Source of the DNA: Emiliania huxleyi CCMP1516
Taxonomy: Eukaryota > Haptophyta > Isochrysidales > Noelaerhabdaceae
Assembly (NCBI RefSeq): GCF_000372725.1
Contig: NW_005199770.1
Span: 295,208-359,207 of the forward strand
Length of the DNA: 64,000 nucleotides
Direction: 5' to 3'
Shown here in pieces: positions 1-9,378 of this stretch. The position numbers and the translations under genes were made by a program. Under the pieces are notes generated by a model. It worked only from the letters and a program-made list of their open reading frames with translations, was not told the DNA's origin and did not search any database. Within the stretch, counting starts at the first letter, position 1. Each line of letters begins with the position of its first letter.

Positions 1-86
1 GCCAAAATTGGGGTCTGTTTGAGGATTGTTGGATTTCAAGCTGGGTTCGGGACCGTTTGTGCGGTCATAACAGCAACTCGGTGGAT

Positions 87-275
87 GGGGCCGATGAGGG
101 TGGCGGTGGACTCGGTGGTGGTGGTGACGGTGGTGGTGGAGACGGTGGCGGAGACAAGGGGGGTGGCGGTGAGGGTGGGGTAGGCGATGTCGGAGGAGCT
201 GAGGGTGGTGGGAGGGACGGTGGCGGTGATGATGGGAATGGTGGTGGTGGAGACTGTGGCAGACCTGGCGGTGGT
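87..275. repeat. GGN (GGT/GGC) low-complexity tract
   Basis: The + strand is almost entirely GGTGG/GGCGG triplets. The - strand reads as a run of proline and serine ending in a stop near 65, so it could be the 3' end of a hydroxyproline-rich wall or scale protein. Glycine-rich and threonine-rich frames are also open, as expected of any GGN repeat. From 276 to 1112 I see no convincing gene. Confidence 0.6.
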
Positions 276-1112
276 GGCAGGTCGTGCCGAGAAGCGGGTG
301 GCAATGCACACGCACACGGACACGGTGGGTGCAGCGGGGATGGCAGCGGCGATATCGACTCTGGAAGCAGCGTGGCGACAAGCATTGCTCGTATGTGGCG
401 TGAACGGCGTCGGCGAACGCTTATGTTCAGGGCGGCCTCCGTTTGCGCGGAACTCTCACGTGTGGCGCCAATTTTCGAACGGGCCAGTAAAATGAGGATT
501 TCACAACAGAAAAATGTTTTCTTTCCCCAAAGTACAATCCCCAAAGTAAATTGGGGACTGCGAGAAGGGAGAGGAGGTGTTGTCCGCTGCAGAGTTATAA
601 AATGAACTCTGTCCGCTGCACATCTTGTCAGCGTGGGCGGGCAACACGAAAGGGGGGGACTCAAAGCGTCAATCAAGGCAGGTGCAGGGGTATCTTAGGA
701 CTTGCCCGTGAGAGATTGGTTATCGCTGCTTCGTTCTTACTGCACGTCCCGTGACCGCCCACATGCACAGAAGAAGGATCAAGGAATCCGAGACGTGAGA
801 CTGAGAGCCGCCGCGCGTCACCGCGACCGGTGTTCTCCACACACAACACTCACTTATAGTGTGTGAATCAGTGTGTGACACGCGGGACACACGTCTCACG
901 TGTCCCTCACGCGTAAACGGTGGGGCAGGGGGTGGGGGGGAGGGGGCATCTTTCCGAGTCCATATCACTCTGGTGTCTCAAAATCTCAAAATCTCTTCTC
1001 TCAGTTAATACAGCCGCACACCCTATTATACGGCCCACACACGCACGCGATACCACCATCTGACACGCCCCCCCCCCTCTCTCTGGCTCTCTCCGCTCTT
1101 CGCGGCGTTTTT

Positions 1113-3282
1113 TCAGTGCCAGGAGAGGATGGCGCTGACCACCGCGACTGGCGCCATCACAACTCCAAACGCAACGAGCGTGATATCGAGGGCGCGCCCC
1201 TCGCCGTACCGCGGCTTGCACAGCCGCAAGTGGAACCAGCCGGGAAAGATGAAGGCGAGCGGCACCGCGCACAGTCCGCCGGCGAGCCCCATCAGGTTCT
1301 CGTACGGCGCGTAGAGCGAGCTGGCAAAGGCGGCGAGGACGAGGCAGGTGCGCGCCGCGCAGCAGGGCAGCAGGCCGCTCTCGTCGGAGAGGCCGAGCTT
1401 GTCCTCGAGAGCGACCATCGCGGGGAAGAACTGGAGCGGGTAGGTGAGCACGACGGTGAGCACCTGGTTTGCGGGCCGTGGACGCGTCGTGTGCGTGGCG
1501 TGGGCCGAGGCGGGCGCGCGAGGCGGGCGCACGAAGGCGGCGCGGACGCCGAGCGCCGCGCCGCCGTTCAGGTTGAGGGTGACGAAGGTTGCGGTCGCCT
1601 GGGTAGGCTTCCGACGGGGCGGTGAGAGGGATGGCGCTGCGACGAGGCAAGAGAAGGAGGCGAGAAGGTGCGGTGACAGAGCGCGGCGAGGGAGGACAGG
1701 CGTGAGAGCGAGATGAGAGACAGAGAGCCAGCTGGGGAGAAGCGGGAGAGGCGGGGAGCGAGGGCGGGGGAGAGGGAGAGGGCGGCGGGGGAGATGGCGG
1801 CAGCAGGCCTCTCCAAACGCGACGTACGAGCAGATCCCGAAGACGAGGAAGGCGACGGTGCCGAGGGCCATGCACGCGACGATCATGCGTGGGAACGCCT
1901 CCGGCTCGCTCATCGCCTCGCGTACCGGCAGCACGATGCCGATCCCCTCGAAGGCCACCACGGCCTGCGCGGCAAAGAGCAGCGTGCCGGGACCGAACCT
2001 CGCCGTCCACGCAACCTCTCCGACGTGCTCGAAGTGGCTCTGCACGAGGTCCGTGCCGATGAGCGCGAGGATGACCGCGACGGTGCACCACAGCACCAGG
2101 TTTGCCACTGCACGGGACGCCGCGGGCTGTCACGGATGTGAACGGCGGCGGCGGCTCCGGCGCTCCGGCGCTCTGCCGCACCGAGCATTGGCCAGCCTAG
2201 GCGATGTATGTCTCTCACCTGGAGGGGGAGGGAGGGGCTGGCGCGGGCGACACGGGCCGGCTGCAGCGTCCGGCCACCGCGTGCCGGAGACTAAGCGCCG
2301 CGCGTCTACTGCCGGCTCGCCCAGCAGTACGGCACGAGGACAGGCAGCTGGACGAGCGTGAGGAAGGTGACGGAGGGCGGCAGCGGGAGGAGCGACTCGA
2401 GGACGGCGCGCGTGTTGGTGGCGATGAAGATCGGGTACGAGACGCAGAACAGGAACTGCGAGGCGACGAGGCACGAGTCGACGATGACGTACCCTGCCGC
2501 GCCCGCCGCCTGCCGGCCGATCTCCGCAAAGGCGCCCTTGCTCACGCTGCTGAGCCTCTGGCCGCGGAGGACCGCGTCGTGGCACTCGAGCAGCTGGAAC
2601 ATGCCTGCTCGGAGCGCGACAGGGCGGCGGTGGGGAGGCGCTGCCCTTCTGCGAGCCGCTCTTGCTGCAGAGCGGTGCCGGCAGCCGAGAGGACGCCCAC
2701 GACTGCAAACATCACCGACGCAAAGAGCACGCCCACCTGAGGAGGCATCGGCCGCCGGTGAGGCCGGTCCGTTCCAGGGCGTGTCGGGACGCGGCCGCAG
2801 GCGGCGGGGCGGAGCTTGCGCAGGAGGCGGCACCGCGGCGCCTGCTTGTACATGCTCGGCACAAAGAGAAGCATCGGGCCGATCATCGCCTTGAGCAAGG
2901 TGAGCATGGCGGTCGTGTTCCCCATCTGGCCCGACGCCTCTCTGTCAACCGACGCGGTGGATCCAACCGATGCCTTGTTTCCTCCGAAGAAGGAGCCAAG
3001 CGAGTGCTGGCTCATCATCCCCGCGCCGCCGGTGGCTCTGAGGTGAGCGTGAGTGACGATGTGAGCGTAGACCTCGAGTTCGCCGTCTATGGTCTGACGC
3101 ATCGAAAAGATCCGCGGGATCAGGCCTCGCCGTCTGCCGGTGGGCAGCGTGTCGTGCGTAGCGGCAAGCGCACCGCCTTTGATATTAGGCTTGATCGCCT
3201 CCACCTGGCTCAGCGCTGGCATGCTGACGGCGAGTGTGCTACTCTTCCCGCCCGCAATCAGCGGGCGGTTGAGATCGCTCAT
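1113..3282 (-). CDS. AAAP-family amino acid/auxin permease (SLC36/38-like), multi-exon
   Basis: A polytopic membrane protein of the amino acid/auxin permease family (Aa_trans), which moves amino acids with H+ or Na+. The first exon starts at ATG 3282 and has a hydrophilic N-terminus of about 120 residues, then the first membrane segment (TAMLTLLKAMIGPMLLFVP). Later exons give GVLFASVMFAVVGVLSAAG, AAGYVIVDSCLVASQFLFCVSYPIF, LVLWCTVAVILALIG, VAFEGIGIVLPV and VLTVVLTYPLQFFPA, then a C-terminal pair ending at 1113. The SYPIF and TYPLQFFPA motifs are typical of the family. Several introns join cleanly only with GC donors: AAGCAG|GC joined to CTCAG|GTGGGC near 2840-2738; TGCTGG|GC joined to GACAG|CCCGCG at 2320-2127; GGAGAG|GC joined to CCCAG|GCGACC near 1800-1605. 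The junction near 2600 is unresolved. Substrate cannot be told from sequence. Confidence 0.85.
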
Positions 3283-3390
3283 GCCGGAGCCGCAAAATAA
3301 AATTGGAGCGTGCCGTCGAAGACAGCAATTCGATGTCAGCTTCGGGGCAGCGGTATACCGACATCGGCGATATCACCGTACCGATGTGGA

Positions 3391-3399
3391 AAAAGAATT
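3391..3399 (-). promoter_or_regulatory. AAAAGAATT box upstream of the transporter
   Basis: On the gene's sense strand this reads AATTCTTTT, about 110 bp before the ATG at 3282. The same word stands upstream of several other genes here. The flank GAATTACCGCGGA is closely matched at about 60437-60450, upstream of the uL29 gene. A promoter role is inference. Confidence 0.35.
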
Positions 3400-3508
3400 A
3401 CCGCGGAAATCGCGGGTCGAGCTACATTTAAATAGAAGTCGCAGGAGTGCGAGGTACACTGCACTCCAAGTGCTCCAAGAGTTACGAGTGATCGCGGCTC
3501 TTTCACTT

Positions 3509-6295
3509 TCAGCCATCCGCGTCCTCCTCACACCTGCCGGCCTGCGGCGGCGGCACTAGCTGGTGCCGCATGAAGCGCGAGTAGGCCGAGCCCGCGTCGG
3601 CCGAGAGTTCCGCGTGCGTCCCGCTCTCGACGGCGACGCCTCCGCTCAGGACGAGGATCCGGGTGGCGCGCACGACGGTGGAGAGGCGGTGGGCGATCAC
3701 GACGGTGGCGCGCCCCTCCATGAGGGCCTCGAGCGACGCCTGCACGACCGCCTCGTTGGTCGAGTCGAGCGCCGAGGTGGCCTCGTCGAGCAGCAGCAGC
3801 CGCGGCTCCTTGCTGATGGCGCGCGCGATGGCGACCCGCTGCTTCTGCCCCCCGCTGATGCGCACGCCCTTCTCGCCCGGCCGAGTCGCGTACCCCTCCG
3901 GCAGGCTGCGGATAAACGCGTCTGCGTTTGCCCGCTCGGCGGCGGCGATCGCCGCCTCGTCCGACGCGCCGGGCCGGCCGTACTTGATGTTCTCCATGAG
4001 CGAGCAGTCAAAGAGGATGGGCTCCTGCTCGACGAAGCCGATCTGGCGCCGCAGCCAGCGCAGCTCGAGGGCGCGGAAGTCGGTGCCGTCGAGGAGCAGC
4101 GCGCCCTGCTGCGGGTCGTAGAAGCGCTCGATCAGCCGCCCCACCGTCGTCTTGCCGGCGCCGCTCGCGCCGACGAGGGCGAGGACGCTGCCAGGCTCGA
4201 CCTCGAAGGAGAGCCCCTTGAGGACGGCGCACTCCTTCGCGAGCGGGTAGGCAAAGCTGACGTCCCGCAGCTCCAGGTGGCCGCGGCAGCTGGCCGGCTC
4301 GGCGCCGACCGAGGGGAGGATGGCGGGGCGGCGCTGCAGCAGCGAGAGGAAGCGGCCGGCGGCGATGAGGGTCTGCTTGGTGTTGAGCCAGATGCCCGCG
4401 AGCGCGGTGAAGCCCTGCTCGTACAGCGAGACGTACGTGGTGAAGGCGGTGAAGGAGCCGATGGTCAGCCGGCCGGCGAGCAGCTGGTGCATCCCGCACG
4501 CGAGGACGAGCACGTCGCGCGCCTGGAGGTGGGAGTTGGGGAGGGAGGGGGGGGGGGGTCGGCGGCGGCGGGCCAGGCGGCGGCGGCTTTGTCTCGCAGG
4601 GGCGGGAGCAGTGGAGCGGCCGGGAGGCGCGTGACGGGTGCGCTTCGCGGCAGGTTGCGCCTTGGAGAGGCCGAGCTGCGCAAAGATGACCGCGGTCTGC
4701 GTGTTGACCGTCACGACCACGACGCGCAGGAAGTGCGTGAGCCGCTCGGCGAACCGGCGCGCCTCGCGCACCTCGGCCGCGTTCGCCTGCACCGTCCGCA
4801 TCGCGCCGAGCACCTCGACCGCCTGAGCGTTCGCACGCGCCATCGCCTCGTTCTGCACGACGCCGTACAAGCCCTGCACCTCGCCGGCGCGCCGCACGAG
4901 CAGCCAGTTGAGCGGCGTGACGACGGTGGCGAGGAGGGCGAGGACGGGGTGCGTCGCGAACATAGCGACGAGCGAGCCGGCGAGGCGAACGACCCCCTGG
5001 ATCAGGCTCTGCGAGGTGAACTGCGCGAGCGACTGCAGCGCGCCCGAGTCGTTGATGAGGCGCGACGAGAGCTCGCCCGACACGTGCGCGTCGAAGAAGG
5101 CGGCGTCCTGCTGGACCAGGTTCCGGTACATGCGCACGCGCAGCCGCGTGAGGGCGGTGTGCGCGGCGAGCGCGTAGAGCGTGCCGACGAGCACCTCGAA
5201 GAGCCACGTGCAGAACTGCAGCGCGGCGTATGCGCCGAGCAGCGGCAGCACGGCCTCGCCCCACGCCTGGTCGACGGCGAGCGTGCCGTTGGCGCGCGCC
5301 ACGTCGACGGCGACGTCAAAGAGGACGCCCTGCACGTACGGAGTGCCGAAGGAGGAGGCGGTGAGGAGCAGCGAGCAGAGCACGCCGCTAAAGAGGTACA
5401 GCTTTGGGCTGAGCGCCCAGAGGTAGTGCCATATCGACCTCTCCCTCTCCTCCTCCTCCTCCGCTCCGCCGCCGCCGTCGCCGCCCTCCTCCTCCTGCCG
5501 GCGGCCCTTGCCCTCGCCCTCGCCCGCCCGCCCGTTCGCAAGCCGAGCCTGGCGCTGCACCTCACGTGCCTCCTCCAGCATCTCGCCATGCAGCCTCCAC
5601 AGCCGCGCCGCCTTGCCGCCGCAGCCCAGCTCCGCCGGCACCACCCTCTCCATCGCGGCCAGCTCCGCCTCCCACGCACGCCGCTCCGCCTCGCGCGCGG
5701 AGAGCTGCTCTGGCGCAACGCCAATCAGAGACGCGTCCAGCGGCTCACAGGTCGCCCGCTCAGTGCCGCAGCGGCAGCGCATGCGGCGGTGCCCGGCGGC
5801 GGCAGCGGCAGCCGAAGTGGCGAATAGCAGGCCAACCTCGACAGGCAGCCACCAAGTGAGGTGTGCGCGCGCAGCGGGGCACGAGAGGCCCAGCGCCAGT
5901 GGCACGACGCGAGCACTCCACGCGGAGAGGTGAAAGGCGAGAGACCAGGGCGAGCCTCTCGGCTCGAGAGCGGAGACGGCGGGCTCGAGGCACCAGGTTA
6001 GAGCATAGCAGATCGCGCCGAGCAAGCCTGGCGTCGCCAGAGGCCAAGCCGGCGCTGGAGCGTGTCCGGCCGTCAAATACGGCTCCACGAAGACAGCAGC
6101 CAAGGCGCAGCTCAGACCGAGAGCCGGCGAGCCGAGGAGACGGCCCAGCGGAGGACTGGAGCGAGCCTGCCGCCGCCGCATGCCGTTAGAGACGGCGCGC
6201 AGCACCAGCAGCAGGAGCAATGCTGATGGTGGCACGAGCGTAGCGAGGCAAGAGGCCTCGTTGGCAGAGTGTGAGCAGAGGTGCAGTCGCACCAT
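3509..6295 (-). CDS. ABC half-transporter (ABCB/TAP-like), membrane domain plus one ATPase domain
   Basis: A long, almost uninterrupted frame of about 930 codons. The N-terminal third is hydrophobic, with several membrane segments (VPPSALLLLLVLRAVSN, LGLSCALAAVFVEPYL). An acidic, charged linker follows, then a six-helix ABC exporter membrane domain starting near SPKLYLFSGVLCSLLL. The C-terminal nucleotide-binding domain is complete: Walker A GASGAGKTT, Q-loop VEQEP, signature ISGGQKQR, Walker B LLLLDEATSALD and H-loop IAHRLST. One half-transporter implies a dimer. The extra N-terminal helices recall TAP/ABCB9-type peptide transporters, but the substrate is unknown. Bases 4523-4660 are best read as a 138-bp GC-AG intron (CTCCAAG|GC to CTCCAG|GCG). 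It has no stop and a length divisible by three, so retention would add 46 Ala/Pro/Arg-rich residues. I chose ATG 6295 because the frame upstream is dispersed repeat. Confidence 0.9.
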   Translation of the reverse strand: MVRLHLCSHSANEASCLATLVPPSALLLLLVLRAVSNGMRRRQARSSPPLGRLLGSPALGLSCALAAVFVEPYLTAGHAPAPAWPLATPGLLGAICYALTWCLEPAVSALEPRGSPWSLAFHLSAWSARVVPLALGLSCPAARAHLTWWLPVEVGLLFATSAAAAAAGHRRMRCRCGTERATCEPLDASLIGVAPEQLSAREAERRAWEAELAAMERVVPAELGCGGKAARLWRLHGEMLEEAREVQRQARLANGRAGEGEGKGRRQEEEGGDGGGGAEEEEERERSIWHYLWALSPKLYLFSGVLCSLLLTASSFGTPYVQGVLFDVAVDVARANGTLAVDQAWGEAVLPLLGAYAALQFCTWLFEVLVGTLYALAAHTALTRLRVRMYRNLVQQDAAFFDAHVSGELSSRLINDSGALQSLAQFTSQSLIQGVVRLAGSLVAMFATHPVLALLATVVTPLNWLLVRRAGEVQGLYGVVQNEAMARANAQAVEVLGAMRTVQANAAEVREARRFAERLTHFLRVVVVTVNTQTAVIFAQLGLSKAQPAAKRTRHAPPGRSTAPAPARQSRRRLARRRRPPPPSLPNSHLQARDVLVLACGMHQLLAGRLTIGSFTAFTTYVSLYEQGFTALAGIWLNTKQTLIAAGRFLSLLQRRPAILPSVGAEPASCRGHLELRDVSFAYPLAKECAVLKGLSFEVEPGSVLALVGASGAGKTTVGRLIERFYDPQQGALLLDGTDFRALELRWLRRQIGFVEQEPILFDCSLMENIKYGRPGASDEAAIAAAERANADAFIRSLPEGYATRPGEKGVRISGGQKQRVAIARAISKEPRLLLLDEATSALDSTNEAVVQASLEALMEGRATVVIAHRLSTVVRATRILVLSGGVAVESGTHAELSADAGSAYSRFMRHQLVPPPQAGRCEEDADG

Positions 6296-6304
6296 TTCTT
6301 GCTC

Positions 6305-6460
6305 GCTCAAAAAGAATTTTACACGGTGCCCTGTGCCCAGCCCTCTCCACGCCGCGATGCGCCCCCTCCCCCTCGCCCTTGCAAAATCCTGCAAAGGTGG
6401 GGACGTGTCTGTCCTCGACCCAGCCCAAGCTTGGGATGTCCGTCTTATTTATTTATAGGC
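6305..6460. repeat. Dispersed repeat, copy 1 (second copy at 42540-42680)
   Basis: About 140 bp match 42540-42680 in the same orientation. Shared landmarks are CCCTGTGCCCAGCCCTCTCC, TGCAAAATCCTGCAAAGG, GGGGACGTGTCTGTCCTCGA and a TATTTATTTA end. No coding capacity. Confidence 0.7.
6310..6318 (-). promoter_or_regulatory. AAAAGAATT box just upstream of the ABC transporter start
   Basis: Sense strand AATTCTTTT lies about 15 bp before ATG 6295, at the edge of a dispersed repeat. At this spacing it could sit in the 5' leader rather than the core promoter. Confidence 0.35.
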
Positions 6461-6774
6461 ACGGGACTGTCCTCCCATCCCTCCCTTGGGTTGTCCGTTT
6501 TCTTTCTTTCTTTTCTTTTAGGCACGGGACTGGGTGGCAAATGATCGCAGTGGGCGTCAGAAGACTTGTCCTTGCTCGAGGGGCCAGGATATGCAGCGAG
6601 GAGGGCGGAGCTGCGCCGAAAGGCGCAAGACGCCGCGAGAACAAGGGACCGGCATGCGGCGGCGGCGTCGCAGAACGAGGCAGAGGAGAGCGACGCGACA
6701 GAGGAAGAAGCGACAAGGGAAAGAACGACGAGAAGGGGGCGACCGCGAGGTGGCATGAAGGTCGCAGCGAGAAT

Positions 6775-6918
6775 CGGCGAGAGACTGCGAAGAGAGATAG
6801 GAAGAGGCGGACGCCCAAGGGTGGGCGACGGCTAGCGCATCACACCCCTCATCCCCTCTCCTTAAAATCCCTGTGTGGCGGCGGCGTGCCGTCCTCCCAT
6901 CCCTCCCTTGGGTTGTCC
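6775..6918. repeat. Dispersed repeat (inverted partner at 36080-36222)
   Basis: This stretch, from the GACTGCGAAGAGAGATAGGA region to the CCATCCCTCCCTTGGGTTGT end, matches 36080-36222 in inverted orientation. The CCATCCCTCCCTTGGGTTGT segment is also present alone at about 6476-6495. Confidence 0.6.
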
Positions 6919-7042
6919 TTTGGAGCACTTGGAGTGCGGTCATCAGCCTCACATCCAGGACCGGGGAGCTGAGGAGCGCACCCAGTTGGCCGGATGATCG
7001 GGATCGGGTTACCGGTCCGTTTTCTTTCTTTCTTTTTTAGGC

Positions 7043-7085
7043 ACGGGACTGGCGCGCACTGGCACTAACACAGGTAAAAAGAATT
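7043..7085. repeat. Promoter-associated repeat, GGCACGGGACTGGCGCGCAC unit, copy 1
   Basis: GGCACGGGACTGGCGCGCAC, then TGGCACTAACACAGGTA, then AAAAGAATT. The same block occurs twice at 9104-9233, immediately upstream of the EF-hand gene, and in inverted form at about 43463-43520, upstream of the DHX37-like gene. Confidence 0.6.
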
Positions 7086-8376
7086 CAAGAACCACGCATC
7101 TCTCACAGCACGCTGGCACGACAAGAATTCTTCCTCCCAGAGATTCTTCGTACTTCGAAACCAACAAGAAATCACACTCTCACAGTGATTGGGCTCAGTA
7201 AGGCTCGTCCCCAAACACGGTGTCGGTGAAAGGCTGTGTCGGCTCGCCAAAAGGATTTTCAGTGTACGTGGCTCTTACGAACATACCCGAGGGTGGACTG
7301 CTGACAGGGTTTGCGATGAGGAGCGACTCCGAAGGGAAGTTTGGCGGGCTTAACGGAAATTCTTCCCTCTCGCGGTTTGCGTCGCGCGTCCCCCACCCAA
7401 GGGACAAGGGGCGGGACCGCCCCGTTTCTGCAGGAGGCGACTCAGGCCGGTCTATGCCCGATTGGCTGTTGGCAATACTCACGTGTTGCTCGTGCACGAA
7501 GCGCCCACGCGATCGTAGCATCGTGATCCGGTTTCCCTCGTACCACGAGGTCAATGACGATGATCTGCAGGATGACCGACGGCTGCACCGTCGGCCGACT
7601 CGGCAGATAAACGGCTCAGCGGTGCGGATCTCCAGCCACAAGGAATACATCCATGTCATCCAAGCGCAGGTGCGAGCCAGAAGTGAGAGGCAGCAGCGGA
7701 GACGGCAGCGGTCGCGGTTTGAGAAGGGACGAAGCGCCGAGAGCTTGTCAGAGACGTCAGAGCAGGATGATTGATTGCGCGACCTCGATTTTAGACCAGG
7801 AATTTAGTGCACACGTGGCAATGTGCGTGGATCAGATCATGATTCCAGATAGTATAGGTGACTGAATTCGAGAGACGAGACTAGCGCTGCTGTGAAGTGT
7901 GTGTGATATCCGACCAGCCTCTGTTTTGCTTTCTTTCATCTTTGTTGATCGTCTCTCTTCCACAACGGACAGCCACAGCAACACAAAATGGAGACTTTCA
8001 CTCTCACCCATCCAAAACCTGCATCGGACACCGCGCGCTCTCCTGCACCTCTAAAGCCGTGTAGGCCTCTGGGCCGCCCGGGCGCCCGCCCCGATCCAGC
8101 CATCGCGCTCCTTTCCACGCCCCGCATCCCTCCCCACAGCACACTCCGAGGTCCTCCAGCACCGACCAGAGACGACCCAGCCAGATGCAGCTCGGCGGGG
8201 TCAAAGCCGGCCGGCTCTGCAGTCAGACCTGCCATGGAGGTGAGGGGTGCCTCACCGAAGCCCAAAGGGACATGGGGGGAAGGCCAAGGCTCCCCCCCAC
8301 CCCTCGGCCCGTGACACCGCACGACCGCTGCCTGTCGCCGCCACGCCACCGACCGCCCCGAGCCGCGCCACGCCCT

Positions 8377-9066
8377 TCACAGCCCCACGAACCCTCCGCC
8401 GCCCTTACTCATCACCTGCTGCGGCGAGCCCGGCACCACCTCTCCGGAGCACTGGCGCGAGAGGCGGCTCTTGACCCCGGAGCCGACGGCGATGAAGGCG
8501 GCGACGGCCTCGGGCGCGCCGTGCAGCCCGACTGTCTTGAAGAAGTTGCGAAAGTCGTCGCGCGAGATGCTCTCGTCTGTGCCCATCTTGCCGAGCAGCC
8601 TCGCGCACGCCTCGGCGTCCCAGTCGAGGCCGGACGCGCGCGCGAAGTGCAGGAGCTCGTCCATGTCGATGGCGCCCGAGTCGTCGAGGTCGATGGCATC
8701 GAAGGCAGCCTCGATGCGCGTCTCGCTGAACGGGTCAAGCAGCTGCCTCCGCCGCTCGCCGGCCTCCACGAGGCTCTCAACCTTTGCGTCCCGCTCGGGC
8801 GGCACCTCAGCCTCGTCGCACGCGAGGCTGATGAAGCGCACGAACTCTTCGTGCGACAGCGTGCTCAGGGCCGGCGTGCTTGCGTCCTGCCCTAGCAGCT
8901 CAAGCACCGCCGACGGCTCCCACGAGCCCCAGTAGTAGCCCAGCGCCTGGCCGAGCAGCAGGATCTCATCCACCTCGACTGCGTTCGAGTCGTCGAGGTC
9001 GGTAGCGCGGTACAGCTTCGACGCCCACGTGTCACTGAACGAGGCGCGGCTCGATGCGTCGGCCAT
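8377..9066 (-). CDS. EF-hand calcium-binding protein, 229 aa
   Basis: A single-exon frame from ATG 9066. Two canonical 12-residue EF-hand loops are visible: DLDDSNAVEVDE (residues 23-34) and DLDDSGAIDMDE (residues 126-137). Each has acidic residues at loop positions 1, 3 and 12. Degenerate helix-loop-helix regions near residues 70-80 and 160-170 (HEEFVRFISL, RDDFRNFF) suggest two further, non-binding EF-hands. No membrane segment or signal peptide is seen, so it is probably a soluble calcium sensor or buffer. The partner is unknown. A frame extends upstream, but it is the tandem promoter-like repeat at 9104-9233, so this ATG is preferred. Confidence 0.8.
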   Translation of the reverse strand: MADASSRASFSDTWASKLYRATDLDDSNAVEVDEILLLGQALGYYWGSWEPSAVLELLGQDASTPALSTLSHEEFVRFISLACDEAEVPPERDAKVESLVEAGERRRQLLDPFSETRIEAAFDAIDLDDSGAIDMDELLHFARASGLDWDAEACARLLGKMGTDESISRDDFRNFFKTVGLHGAPEAVAAFIAVGSGVKSRLSRQCSGEVVPGSPQQVMSKGGGGFVGL

Positions 9067-9078
9067 TTCGGCAAAGCG

Positions 9079-9087
9079 AAAAGAATT
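9079..9087 (-). promoter_or_regulatory. AAAAGAATT box upstream of the EF-hand gene
   Basis: Sense AATTCTTTT about 13 bp before ATG 9066. Two further copies of AAAAGAAT, at about 9146 and 9226, belong to the tandem repeat upstream. Confidence 0.35.
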
Positions 9088-9103
9088 CGAGTTGCACACA
9101 CTA

Positions 9104-9233
9104 GGCACGGGACTGGCGCGCACTGGCACTAACACAGGTACACCGAAAAGAATTTTACGAAGCAACTCCCTCGCACGACACTGGGCACGGGACTGGCGCG
9201 CACTGGCACTAACACAGGTACACCGAAAAGAAT
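9104..9233. repeat. Tandem pair of the GGCACGGGACTGGCGCGCAC repeat
   Basis: Two direct copies, at about 9104-9156 and 9183-9234, each running GGCACGGGACTGGCGCGCAC, TGGCACTAACACAGGTACAC, CGAAAAGAAT. They sit directly 5' of the EF-hand gene. In sense orientation each copy starts with the ATTCTTTTC word. Confidence 0.75.
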
Positions 9234-9378
9234 ACACCCCGGGAGGAACCCCTAGCGCCTAGGTAGCTTCCCTCCTCCCGCTCCCCCCCCCAACCCCCCC
9301 CCCACTCCCTCCCTCTTCTCTGCGCGTCGTCTGTGTGCGCGAGGGCGAGCGGCGCGCAGCACTATGTTATTTTCTTAT

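Larger units (their letters stand above)
6460..8376. other. Repeat-rich interval without a confident gene
   Basis: Besides the repeats listed separately, open frames exist on both strands at 7195-7774. The - strand frame contains a good GTGAGT donor near 7480, preceded by FVHEQH. I could not complete an exon chain and recognise no domain. The stretch 7860-8376 holds nothing I can identify. Confidence 0.4.

Noticed and set aside
57..605. Glycine-rich protein on the + strand
   Set aside because: It is only the reading of a GGN repeat; threonine-rich and proline-rich frames are equally open there, and there is no leader or domain.
5002..5827. Long Arg/Ala/Pro-rich frames overlapping the ABC transporter, and similar ones over most genes
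   Set aside because: They are shadows of GC-rich coding sequence; the frame with ABC motifs is the real one.
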